This document shows, in pieces, positions 36,030 through 48,200 of a DNA stretch of 64,000 bases. How positions within the stretch are numbered: position 1 is the first letter of the stretch; each line of letters opens with the position of its first letter. The stretch is taken from positions 28,497,994 through 28,561,993 of the forward strand of contig OZ022259.1 of NCBI GenBank assembly GCA_963978905.1. Direction: 5' to 3'. This stretch comes from Trichostrongylus colubriformis (Eukaryota > Nematoda > Chromadorea > Rhabditida > Trichostrongylidae). Under the pieces are notes generated by a model. It saw nothing but the letters and a program-made list of their open reading frames with translations, ran no database searches and was not told the origin of the DNA. Both the position numbers and the translations under genes were made by a program.

Positions 36030-37069
36030 GGATGTGGTACGAGCACTTCAGGATGTGAGAGCTTACCATATTTGTACTGTGCTAGTTATTTAGTAAACTT
36101 CAGGTTGTGAAATGCTATAGATTGTTGGTTTGCATTGTACTTTGTTAACGGTGATGTTTTGCTGAGATTAAAGATGTGTGGCTAATAGATGGTAGCAGAA
36201 ACGTGTATTTGCACAACTGAATACGAACACTACAATGAGAACTTGTAATCACAAACTCGAAAATAAATACATGGCGATTGGTCGATGGCTGCGAATGGAC
36301 GATGGCGTCGCCTTCAAGACGATCGAATCTTCACGTGTCGGCCAGCGTACACCACTGATCTCTACGAGTCAGCCCCAGACGTCGTCCGACGATCACCCAG
36401 CATTTTACAGTGTATAAATGTAACATTAGAATTAATATTGATTATACAAATGTTATTCATATTGCCTATTATCAAGGGCACTTCTTCAGAAACTCATAAA
36501 AATGAAAAAGTAATAGTAATACAACGAAGCTTCTTGGAGAGTATGCAAGCCGCAATTATTAGTGTCGCCACCCGTTCTTAATTGTCGTTGCATTTCGATC
36601 TTCTGGCCTCGGGAGTTTCGTGAACCCGAGTTCACGATGACTCAGTTAAACGCCCTCCCGTGCACGGGATGTAAATAAGAGGCGAAGCCTGAAATCGGGG
36701 CTCGTTTGCGAGAAAGCGGAGCGAAGACCGTTTGCCGTTCCGGTAATCAGAGAGAAAGCGACGCATTGTGTCGCCTGGTAATAGTTACACTCACGCGGCG
36801 ATAGATGTAAGACGGTGCGGCACACTGCGTTGCGCATCAGCATACCCATAAATGCGAGCAGTCAGGAGGAACGGAAAGGTAGAAAACTTGGGAAATGGAA
36901 ACGGTGCCTCTTTAAGAAAAGGTTACGGTTGTAGCAACTGTATTTAGCGCATTGTGTTGAAGATTGTGGAGAGTAATGAAGTTAATTTCGGAGTAACAAG
37001 AGTTTAACAGAAGCATGAACCGCCAAATCTCTTTGAGACAGTGATGCAGCTCAAAAGAAGGAGCACGAG
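36030..37069. other. Intergenic DNA downstream of the gypsy fragment
   Basis: No gene recognised. A GC-rich block at 36600-36880 could be LTR or leader sequence of the adjacent - strand gypsy element, but I find no matching second copy to prove it. Confidence 0.3.
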
Positions 37070-39290
37070 ATTGCTGCGCTTTAAGCGAAACCCAGCGGCC
37101 TTCAGTATTTGTAAGACTTTCTCGAGCCATTTGAGGTGGGTATCATCATCTGGTCCGGTGACCGTTATATCGTCTAAGTAAATCACCACCCCTCAACACC
37201 ACCCAGCGTTGTCTCCATTATTTTTTGAAAAATTGCCGACGCGGATACTATACCAAAAGCTATTCTGCTGTACTCAACCGTCCTTTCTGGGTGTTTACTG
37301 TGGTATATTTCCTAGACTTTTTATCTAGCGCAACTTGCATATACGCTTCCGAAAAATCTAAATTCGAGAACTTTTGCCCGCCGTTCAACATGTGAAGCAA
37401 ATCATCCGGCTTGGGCAGCGGATACTGGTTCACATCCATTGCGGATTTATTGTTATCTTATTATATCCGCATATTCTGATCTTACCCTGGGCTTTGGCAC
37501 GACCACTCACGGAGTAGCCCACTCCGAATGGTCCACCTGGGTCAAGACGCCATTATCAACTAACTCTTCCAGTTTAGGCCGCAAGGCCAGCGGTACCAGT
37601 CGCCCCTCAAAAAACTTCGAAACCGGCTCCATTTTAAACTTTAACGCCGCTTGAGCGGTTGTACATTTCCCTAGCCGAGCTTAAATACGCACTGATAATC
37701 TTCTAAAAACTTAGCGAGTTTCTGCTATTATTGGCAAAGGTTTGTCCTGCATTTCATGAACTCTCTGATAATATGGGCCGCAATCAATCTTCAAGACTTA
37801 TATCCCTCCCACATAACGTACGGGCTGCTGCCTCTAGCACATGTAGGTCCATTTTAGCTCGTCTGCCACTGAATTGGACTCAACCGTACATTTACCACGG
37901 AACTGGATCGGGCTGTTATTATAAGTAGTAGCCTCGATTGTTGCTTCTGACAGTTGGGGCTTACCTATTTTCCTCCACGATGCCATATCCAGAATTGATA
38001 TCAAGGCTCCCGTATCTAATTCACATAATCGTCGGTGTCATGAATATTTATACTCAGCATAGTTACTGGCTCCACCTTCACTTTCTGGTACAACGACTGG
38101 TCTCCCGATCGACGCATCTTTGCGGATCGCCCGACCTCAGGGTCCAGGGATCTCCCGGATTCTTGGGCTTGATGCCTTGACTTATCCAGCTCTTCCCCAC
38201 GACCTTGACGTTCTCTACGACTCACTCTATCTATATTGTTCTCACTAATATCAATTTCTCAAGGTCGGAGGTGCTGGGATCCGCACACCAGGTAACCCGG
38301 CGGGAGACTTTTCTTTGCTCCCTCAAAACTTTTCGCGAATCGAACGCCTTTGATCTACAGGCCTTAGCCATGTGTCGGGGTCGACAGCAATTACTACAAA
38401 ACACTGTTTGTTTTCTAAAACACATAAAAAGCATGCCCTAGGCTTCCACAACATGTGCACTGGGCTGCAGCGAGTGAGGGTTGTTTACTCCCTTTAACTT
38501 ACGCTGCTGTGCTCCAACCCGGTTCTTGCTTTGCATTGCTCTGGCTCGTAAGGGCGGTGAGTCCTGCTTTACTGTTGGGAAGTTCCTTTTGTTCGCCTGG
38601 ACCACCGAAATGCTCACTTCAGTAGTCCCTCCTTAGATGATGCGCATTTCTCGAATGCCTCTGCCGCCTCCAGAGCTTTTTTTGACGTGAGGCCCTCCCT
38701 TTCCAAGAGCCGTTTCCTAGTCTCTACAGAGGCTAACCCTCTTATAAACACCATGATGTCCATCGCGTCCCGATGATCTTTAATCTTTTCAAACTCATAA
38801 CAGTCCTATAGAGTTTGTCCTGACCGTTGAGTTCGGGACATCAGTCCATATCGCTGCGCCATGACCAGTTTCCTCGGCTGGAAGTGACTTGCCATCGTTT
38901 CGCTCAAATTCTTCAACGGCACTTCCTCCGGTTCTCTTCCTTGCAATAATGACTAATTGTAAGCAGCTCGTATTGCTTCCTCCAATCTCCTGCAAAAATA
39001 TCAATCTCTTCACAATCTCATGCCCAACCTTCCTCAACGCGAGGAAATTGTTGAATAACCGCCACCAAGTGCGCCACGGTGTACCTGGCACATAAGCGCC
39101 AGGTACACCGTGGCGCAGTCACCGATTCCGCCACCGCGGACGCCTTGTGGACAAAATACCGTCCTGGGCTGTTGCCATCTCCTCTCCTCTTGGCCAGTGT
39201 CCGAGCTGCGACTTTTTCTGGATTGATAGCAATCTCCTTGCTGGACTGCTGCGGCCTCCTCTTCCGTCTTCTTCCAGTCCATGAGTTACT
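37070..39290 (-). mobile_element. Truncated gypsy-type LTR retrotransposon
   Basis: Read on the - strand from high to low coordinates: a charged gag-like region (about 39290-38440), a CCHC knuckle CSNCCRPRHMAKAC (38398-38353), a retropepsin block ELDTGALISILD (DTG at 38016-38008), then reverse transcriptase. RT blocks in order are a VDHSEWATP-like start, NQYPLPKPDDLLHMLNGG, FSNLDFSEAYMQVALD, an AFGIVSASAIFQKIMET block, and YLDDITVTGPDDDTHL (about 37185-37135). The frame breaks soon after YLDD, and no RNase H or integrase is recognised. Stops within RT and several frame shifts show it is dead. No flanking LTR pair was found. Confidence 0.8.
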
Positions 39291-39885
39291 GACCTGATCG
39301 CCAATAACAGAACTGACTGTAGGGAGAATAATTTATTCCGGAGAAGATCATTTTTTATCCCATTTGATTCCTGGTGATCTTCTTCCATCCTCATCCATCT
39401 CTTCTTCACTCCCGGTCTTCACTTTTCTACCTAAACTATCCCTACTCCCCTACAACCACTTTATCGCTCCTGAGGTAGAACGGGCCTCTTCACCGCCAAC
39501 ATCTCGTCATTCCGGACAGATATCGGAGACGAGATTCCAGGGTCCGGAGCTCGCACCCTCGGATATGACGACAAGCTGGTTGGTGGTACCCCTCGTCAAG
39601 TGCTCTCGTCGTTCATGAAATTCCTCACCACGGATATCACATTCATGTTTCTCAAAGTCATGGGAAAATCTGCTCGAACAGTAAGCTCCCATTACAATGC
39701 CACAGAACTCGTAATCTGATCAACGTGTATATACTTTCCTCTTTTCATGTATTATTTTGGGCGTTAGGGATAAACTTAGTTGGTTCTTCGACTAAAGACG
39801 GAGGTACGTGGTGAGTACCTTCCGCTGGGCGCGCTCGCTTACTCTGCGTAACTGCAATGAATACAGGAATTAAGGTTCAAAATAA
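39291..39885. other. Unassigned intergenic DNA
   Basis: A small inverted repeat (caccaagtgcgccacggtgtacctggcac / gcgccaggtacaccgtggcgc) lies just before this stretch at about 39062-39116. Nothing else recognised. Confidence 0.4.
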
Positions 39886-40700
39886 ATGGGAAGGTGGAGA
39901 ATGTTGAAGAAACTGTTGAAGGAGAGACTTGGTGAAAGACTTGGTGAAGTCCGATATCTGTACGAAATGAATCTGAAGGCTCCTCTCAGTCGTCTCAGAA
40001 GGAAAATGTCGTCCAAGGAAGTTATTTTGGACCTTACAAACAGAGCTAAGATGTCTCAGGATGCAAAATCGCTACCACCGCCCATAGTATGTAAGTTATC
40101 ACCTATTAGACGTCGTACTAATATACGTCGCTACTGCTAGAAGAGATCAACTATTGCACAGATAGTGAAGCAGCTCAGTTACAGCGTAGCCGTGAGGTAC
40201 ACCGTCGTTATCACAGACGGATACTGATGCCGTCCTACCGCAGTTCTTGGCTTTATGCTCCGGCCGTGTCTTGGTAGACTTCTTTCGTGACAATGGAAAA
40301 AACGCCCTGATCATCTACGATGGCACGATACGATTGTCACAGCAACCCTTCGCTTCTTGTGGATGTCTCTACTCTTACCCAGGTGATGTTTCCTATCTTC
40401 ACTTGTGATAGAAGGTGCCATTAAAATGAGCCACCCACTCGGTGATGGGAACCTGAGCTGTTACTGCAGAAACACAAACTGGTGATGTGTTTGCATACAT
40501 ACTTCCGCGAACGTGATTCCTAATGCTAATAGACAGATTTTGCTTGGAATAGAATTTCTTAGGAATTCCTCACACCCGCACATCACAGAAGAAGATGCTG
40601 AAGGTGATCCACATTCGCTAGGGCCAATTTTACCAGATACTGATGCCGAGTGGAAGGGTGTGGTAGTGAACCTCTTACTTACGTCCGAAGCCTGAGTACT
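39886..40700 (+). pseudogene. Possible retroelement protease-region remnant
   Basis: A basic N-terminal frame (39886-40137) is followed after stops by a frame at 40513-40692 beginning NANRQILLGIEFLRNSS. ILLGIEFL resembles the hydrophobic ILGxDFL block late in retropepsins. Evidence is one motif only, so this stays tentative. Confidence 0.3.
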
Positions 40701-40800
40701 GGTGTTAGCTGCCGTGTGTCGAATTCTTGTTCGAGAGATAAAGACATTGTTAAAGCAAGTTCTCTCTATTATCGTACGAGTTCCTAAATAACTAAAACTT

Positions 40801-41595
40801 GGTGCTACTGGAGTTGGGGGGGGGGGGGGGGCCAGCGCACTGTGCTCTGCGTCTCTAACGCAGGGATAGAGCGCAGAGAAGCCATAGCGCTAGCCGAATC
40901 GGCTTCGAATACTGCATAGAAACGATTCTAATGAAGCAAATTCGTGCTTTTTTCCATCCTATGTTAGCCTAAGCCTTGGGGAAGGAGATTCGGTGCTATG
41001 GGAGTTAGGGGGGGCCACTCGACAAAAGCAAAAGTCGCGCCCATTTTCTGCTTATAGGCATTCTCAAGGTTACTTTATGCCTAGATACAGCTAAATAACT
41101 AAGAAAACGATTGAGTTATTCTTTCATTAGTATATTACGAAAAATTCGCTACAACTAGACTAAACAATCACTTACGCATATTCGCCTAAGCCTAGGGAAA
41201 GGGAATCTCCTTCCCCAAGGCTTAGGCTATCAAAGGATAGAAAAAAGCACGAATTTACATCATCAGAATCGTTTCTATGCAGGATTTGAACCCGATACGG
41301 CTAGCGCTATGGCTTCCCTGTAGCGTTAGAGACGCAGAGCACAGTGCAGTGGCCCCCCCTAACTCCCATAGCACCGGAGATTCCCTTTCCCTAGGCTTAG
41401 GCGAATATGCGTAAGTGGTTGTTTAGTCTAGTTGAAGTGAATTTCTCGTTATATTCTGATGGAGGAATAGTTTGATTGTTTTTTCAGTTAGTTAGCTGTA
41501 TCTAGGCATAAAATAACCTTGAGAGTGCCTATAAACAGAAATTGGGGGCAACTTATGCTTTTGTCGAGTGGCCCCCCCCCATCTCCAGTAGCGCC
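40801..41595. repeat. Four-part foldback element with long G/C runs
   Basis: Segments are ordered B (about 40801-40985), A (40985-41210), B inverted (41211-41360), A inverted (41360-41595). Shared landmarks are gaagccatagcgctagcc, the pair of gaaaaaagcacgaattt and aaattcgtgcttttttc, and gcctaagcctagggaaaggg in both orientations. A run of about 17 G lies near 40815 and C runs lie near 41352 and 41573. On the - strand a GGGTTCAAATCC block near 41290 matches a tRNA B box. Confidence 0.75.
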
Positions 41596-41856
41596 TAAAA
41601 CTTTTGTTCTCACTGCTACAGGTTTCATTGCGAAGCTTCAGAAGATGACGTTTTCGATTTGTGGCAATACTTAAAAAAGAGGCGTGAGTTACTGTAAACG
41701 TGTGGCGGTGCATATTGTGCCTTGCACAGATAGCAGCTGCCAAAGCGGTGTGGCTTGTACTTCGCTCAAACGGGAAATCATGATGAAATTTGAGACACAT
41801 TTCCTTCCTCCCTCATTTCTTAAATTGAAGTGGTTGTCTTATTTTGCATATTCTTG

Positions 41857-42096
41857 AAACGGGTCAAATAAAGTCGGGGGGGGGGGGGGGGGGGGGGGGG
41901 AGGGGACGCAGCTTTGCGTAGACGTCGAAGACTTTCCCTCCCTAGGTTTAGGCTAGCATTCATATCCTCTCCTCCTACATGAAAAAGCATTCGCCAAAAC
42001 ATCTGTCTCATCTGCTTTAGCCCAAGCCTACAGAAGGAGAGGAGCTTCGACGGGTGTGAAAGTTTTGCCCCCCCCCCGGACTTTATTCGACCCCCT
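41857..42096. repeat. G-run foldback MITE next to dnj-10
   Basis: Left end cgggtcaaataaagtcggg followed by a run of more than 20 G. The right end has a C run and cggactttattcgacccc. Inner blocks aggctagcattc / agcccaagcct are weakly inverted. It ends about 200 bp before the dnj-10 start codon. Confidence 0.7.
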
Positions 42097-42260
42097 AAAA
42101 CTTCAGAATATTTCGAAAATATTAGATTTCGTGCTGTTTGAAGCAAGTGTTCTTGGTTTTATCACGGAACTTCAATTGCGCGCAAATCCAGTATCACGAA
42201 ATTGCATCGAAAGCCTCGTAATGAATCCCATCAAATTAGAGGCTTGGAAATTTTTCCCAG

Positions 42261-42296
42261 TTATTTCTTTCAGTACTTGGCTTGTTGTTCTATGGA
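42261..42296 (+). promoter_or_regulatory. Probable trans-splice acceptor and 2-codon uORF of dnj-10
   Basis: ttatttctttcag ends at 42273, a strong worm acceptor, 23 nt before the chosen ATG at 42297. Between them an ATG at 42292 opens a minimal uORF (ATG GAA TGA) whose stop overlaps the main ATG. Whether the acceptor is used for spliced-leader addition or joins an upstream exon cannot be told here. Confidence 0.5.
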
Positions 42297-45200
42297 ATGA
42301 TAACGATTGGTAGAATCGCTTTACCTTCGAAACGATGCGCTGCTCTCATACTTAATCATGTGAGTTGTTGTAGTTCCGTTTTTATACTCATGTGTTTAGA
42401 TTTGGACTCATCACACATATTCTTCTCTGTTCAGGTAGCTCCCCTTTCTATATCTTCTATGAATATCCAGTTAAAACGCTCCACTCTTCAACGAATACGA
42501 GCATCATTAGGAGGTGGGCTCTAGTAATTGTTACTCTTTTTCTAATTCAAAATCAGTCGTGATGTTTTACAGTAACAACAAGGCGAGATGTCCACTCTAG
42601 TCGGCCGTTAAATAAAGAAGATTACTATAAAACGCTTGGTGTTAAAAAAGACGCGACAGCAAAGGAGATCAAGAAGGCTTATTTTCAAGTGAGGCTTAAT
42701 TGAGATTGTTTTGTATGTAAAGACCTTTTTGAAATTGGCCGAAGCGCTGGTGAAAATTCATATCAATGTGAGTTATGGAGTTCTTGGTCAGGTTTAAGAA
42801 TGGAGAGCGTTTTGCGACGATATTACACTTTCCGTTTCGTATCGGGTCAATTCCTTACAGTACGAGATGTAAGCAATTCGATAACAAGTGAAGACCTTCA
42901 CATCCACAGCCTCTTTCTCTAACGTCGACCGCCTTCCTCGATACTTCATGTACATATTATCCTTAGTAGTACCATTTGATTGTAAGCTACCTAGAGGGCA
43001 TTTAGCACTGTCTTGCCTACCTACCGTGTTGGTGATTTTGGGATTATTATCACCCTACATCCCAGTGCGCCTGTCGTGGGAGGTTTGGAAAAATCCCATT
43101 GTTGATTCTTGTGTGTTCTCGAAGCTGACGAAGTTGGAATATTGTGCCTTCCATTTTTTCTCGCATTTATCCCTATTGCTCTTGCTTATTATAAAGTGTA
43201 GTTGATTTTAAATGTACTTGCTTATTCCAGCTAGCTAAGAAATACCATCCGGATGTCAATAAGACTAAAGAAGCGCAGGAGAAGTTTCAAGAAATTTCGG
43301 AAGCTTACGAGGTACCCATTTATCTCTACCATTACCAGAACTTATATAATAGAAAGCTCTAGAGTATATACGTAGTTGCTTTATTCCGATGGTGTGAAAA
43401 CCATTTTGAGTAATATTTTCCATAGTTGAAGTATATCAATACTGCTAAGGTATTGAGTGATGATAACAAACGTCAAGAATACGACACGTTCGGCTCAAGC
43501 TCTTCAGCGGCTGGAGGTCCCGGAAGGAGAGGAGGTGAATGGCAGTACAAGGGCCATGTCGACGTCAATGAGATCTTTCGACGTGCATTCGGCTTCGGTG
43601 GGGTGAGTCTATGTTCAGAAATTTTGCGATTTCCCTAGGTTTTTTTGGATACTAGGAATTTGCTCAATAACATCGGCTAAAACCATGCTTGTATCGAACA
43701 TTATATTGCTACGTGAGGGCGTTCCTTACGGCCCGAAAATTAGGGACTTTATCAAATGTCATTGCGGAAAAGACTGGGCATCGAAGGCATGTCAAGGCCT
43801 CTTGTGATCGGTCATACGTTCGTTTCCACATTCCTTTTCAGTTTGTCTTAGGTCTCTTGGATACAGTAATTTTCAGGATGGTGGATTCAACTGGGATTCA
43901 TTTGCGGACAGTCAGTTTGGTCACTCTCAAGCTCAGGAAATGGTTATGGACATATCTTTCGAGGAAGCTGTGCGAGGTAATCTGGATATTACTGTGATGA
44001 GGTTCCAGGGTTTTGCAAAAAGCGAGTAATTATGGAATGAAAGGTAATCCCTCCTCAATTTACTACGGTTGAGCAGTGTTCCATCCTGATGTATGGGTTG
44101 ATCATTGGTTAGCAAGGTCAGCTTCAATGGGCTAACTGTTGGTTTTATCTCGTGTTGAATTCGCGTTCATTTGTGTAGGTTTGCAGTAGACAGCGGAATA
44201 TTAGTGTATTCCGTTTAATGCAATTGTATTAGATTGTAATCAAACAGTTTTTTGCTCGTATTCAGCCCTGCATTTTGCAGGTGCGCAGAAAAATGTCTTC
44301 GTTAATGTGGTGGAAGATTGCACTCGATGTCGAGGGACTCAAGTGGAGCCGGGCTATAAAAAGGTGAATGTATCAATCGTCAGTGGGTTTCCAGCAGATT
44401 TTTGCTCACAAATCGTTCCACTCCTGAACCTTGGAAACAACAAACAATCAAAAAATCAAAAACCGATAGCTCTATCTGTGAAGCTAAAAAAAAGCTCCAT
44501 CGAATATATATGCACATGTTTTTTGACCTCGTTGATAAGCGAAGACGGGGAGATGACAAAAGTGTGGCCTTTGCTTCAAGTTACTCCATTTATGAACTTC
44601 ATAAATATTTAAAAAATCAAGGGATTCACAAAACATTTAGTATTGTTTCGTAGTGCAGACGATTCTCTATTTGATACATAGGTGAACTTTGTTGAAAGTT
44701 GAAGTTTTTGTTGTGAAACACAGGGATTAAAAACGGTACGAACGTATTGCACAACCTAAGGCCGCTGTCAGACTGCGATTTTGCGGTGTCGCACTTTCGT
44801 ACGCGATACTACGATCTTGAGGTTTTGCATGTTGCGACTTCGCGTGCGGACTGCGACACCGCAAAATCGCAGGATCGCCAAAAAAGCGAAGTCTGGCGGC
44901 GACATAATATTTACCATTTCATAGTCTGATAGTATTTTTTTAGGTTTCATGTCCGTACTGTAATGGTACCGGAATGATATCCCAGCGATTACAAGGAGGC
45001 TTCTTCTACCAGGCATCTTGTAATCGCTGTGGCGGTTCTGGTCATTATAACAAGGTCAGTTTCAACAGTAATCAATGATTTCTGTTAATGGTTCAACATT
45101 CACAACTCTTTTTTTCAGAATCCCTGTCAGGAGTGTGAAGGTCATGGACAGACTGTTCAACGAAGACAAGTTTCGTTCACCGTTCCGCCTGGTACAAGTG

Positions 45201-48200
45201 ACAAGGATCGCGTGCGATTCCAAGTTGGAAAGGTTTGCAATTTTTGTATCGGGGATTCTATAAACAACGAATAAAATGAATAGGTGCTGTGCCTGGTTTG
45301 CATCAGTAGAATAGTCATCATCGTAGACGGTATAACTGTGTGGAAATAATGGATACGGGAAGGCGACGTGCGTAGGTGGGTGAGAGCTGTGCGAGACTCC
45401 TCACAGCGCTTCTATCGTCCGTCAAGTATACGCTATAGAATATTTTCTTTTCTTGTAATTAGAACTTTAATTTTTTTTCAAAATTTGGTTCTGGTTTTTT
45501 GCGATATTTTTATTAGAATAACATTGATTGGGTTGTAGGGAAATTTTTCGCATTATTTTGGTCACTTTTTCCTTTTCTACTTCTAAATTTTGCATAGAAT
45601 TATGAACCGAATATCTGGAAATGATATTGTTGTTTATATTTCTCAACTCGTGTAATAAGATAAAGGAATTCGAAAATATGTTTTCCAAACCATTGGGAAA
45701 TTAAATCAAATTTAGATTTTCTTTTCATACCAATTGGTTCATATATTCAAACTTGTTTCCAATTAGCTCAGCATGACATCGAGGCCGCCATCAGCCTTCG
45801 TGATTTCGTGATTTTTGGTGTCAGACTCTTGCACCCGATTCTGGAACCTTGGAATTTTGTGCCACGACTTCGCTTGTGCAGCCGCGACACCGCAAGATCG
45901 CGAAGTCTGACGGTGGCGTGAATGCTACGGCCGCGATCGCATCGGAGCAGTGGGGTACACGTGAAAAAAGGTGCAACCAAAGTTCACTTCGAATGACATC
46001 CGACTTATCGCGGCCAGGATAATCGAATGATTGCATAATTATTTGATACTCCACCTACATACGTTCCCGGAAAGCTATAAAAAATCCCCCGGCGAAAATT
46101 GGAAAATTTATCCTCAACCTAGTGGCATCATGGATTTGAGTGCCCTGCGACCCTTCAGAATCTATTTCAGAACCAAGTATATATGATGTTCAACGTAGCA
46201 CCATCGCTGAAGTTCCGTCGTGATAAGGACGACATTCATTGCGATGTTGAAATTTCAATTGCTCAAGCTGTACTGGGTGGAACTGTGAAGGTTCCGGGTA
46301 TTGAAGAAGATACATACGTGCATGTCCCACCTGGAACATCAAGCCATACCAAGATGAGGTAGGTTCATGAAGCAAAATCCTTTTTTCTTTTTGACGATTG
46401 AATTAACTGTTCAGGCTATCTGGAAAAGGGGTAAAACGACTGCATTCTGCTGGCTATGGTGACCAATATATTCACATCAAAGTGGCTGTACCTAGGTATC
46501 AAATTGAGGATATACCTTATTATATGTTTCTCTCAATGTTGCGATTATATAGTCACCGTTTTACAGTTATTTGAGTGCCGATCAACGAGCTTTGATGCTT
46601 GCTTGGGCTGCTACTGACAAACCCAAAAGCGGTACAGTAAAAGGCTTTGATGAATACAGTGAGTATTTGATTTATATATTTCAATTTTGTTGTTTTTGCT
46701 TTTCGGGTGTTTATTTTGCGCTGTGTTTGTGCGAAGAATTTCTATTAGTTACCATGAGTGAATTTTTGATTTTCTCGTCATTTGTTCAAATGTGCTGATT
46801 ACCAAATTCGGACGCGTAATTGATGCGAAGTCGCCGCTCGCAGAATCTTTCCATTTGCAAACATCAATCTGCTTATCCGAATGTCACATTTATACTTCAC
46901 AAACAACACGCGTTTTGTGAGAAATGCGAGGCTTTATACTTCACAAATAACGCGCGCAAAGTGTTTCGAAGTTCTGTGAACTATCCTTCTCCCTGTGTTC
47001 TCTTGATATATGCCGTGTCAAATGGGCTGCCGGTTTGGCGTCTTGTTTCTATCTCTATTTTTGAACTCGAATCTCTAAAGTCGTCAAAACGGCATGTGCA
47101 GTGAATGCCAAAATAGCATGGGGAATACCGAGAGCTTTTAGAAACTCCTAAGGTCGCGTTCAAACTTTGCGGTGCCGGGTCAGGGCGAGACTGTCTCTCC
47201 GTCGCCGCTTCAACACTTTCTCTTGCCTGCGTCGTCTATGAACCTCCCGCGTGCCACACTCTGCCTCGTTGCCTGTGGACGCAGCCATGCCCTGCCGGCG
47301 CAAAGTAAATATGGACGCGGTTTCACAAAATATCTAGAACATAGAAAGGTTGAGATGAGCATGCCGGTCATGCATACTTCTTTTTTTGTGTCCACGGATA
47401 ACCATGAAATTTCTTGGCCAGCAAGATGAGGCTCACATCCTACACGCTCCTAAGTGCATGTATGACACCACGTCTATTTCCAATCACTTTATCAGGTTGA
47501 ACAACATTTGATGCAGCAAATAGCGCAGGTTTTCGTTTCTACCCACTTCTCGTATCGAGAGGGCTCAGAGCCACAAGCATTCGTCGGATGCCGAGGGAAG
47601 CATTCGGAGTCGTCTTTCGCGTATTGCTGTGATCCTATATCTCCACTCTTAATAAAACGCTTCGTCTGTCTGTCCGTCCCTCCGTCTGCCACGAAATTAT
47701 GAGATACAGGAAAATCAACCGTGGAGATGGGAAAAATTTTGGGATGGGTAAGTTATGGGACTAGAAGTAAGAGACGCCCAGGAACCGAGCTAAGCACGGC
47801 CCATGGTGTGCGGAGTGTACACCGAAATGATCGGCCCCCAGACCGAAAATTGTTATGTACGCTCCAAAATGACCCGAACGTGGAAAGAAGGTGGTTGTGG
47901 TCAGTCATGCGTTTTTGGAAGGCATGAAAGAGGTCCTGGCGAGATGGGCGGAGCGCACCTCGAATGGGCGGTACTTAGAAGAGAACTTCATAGCTCGGTC
48001 ACAACGCTACATAGTAATTAGGGAAAATATTGGTAGATATGACAAATGTCCCAACTGAATATAGCTAAAATGCGCAGGGACCGCCCCACAACGGGCGGAG
48101 CATGCAAGCATCGAATGAGGCTCGCAGCAGAATCGCAGCTATGTGTTAAAAGACGCTGAAAAGTAGGGTCAGTAATGACTAGGGCTATCCTAGGGGGACA

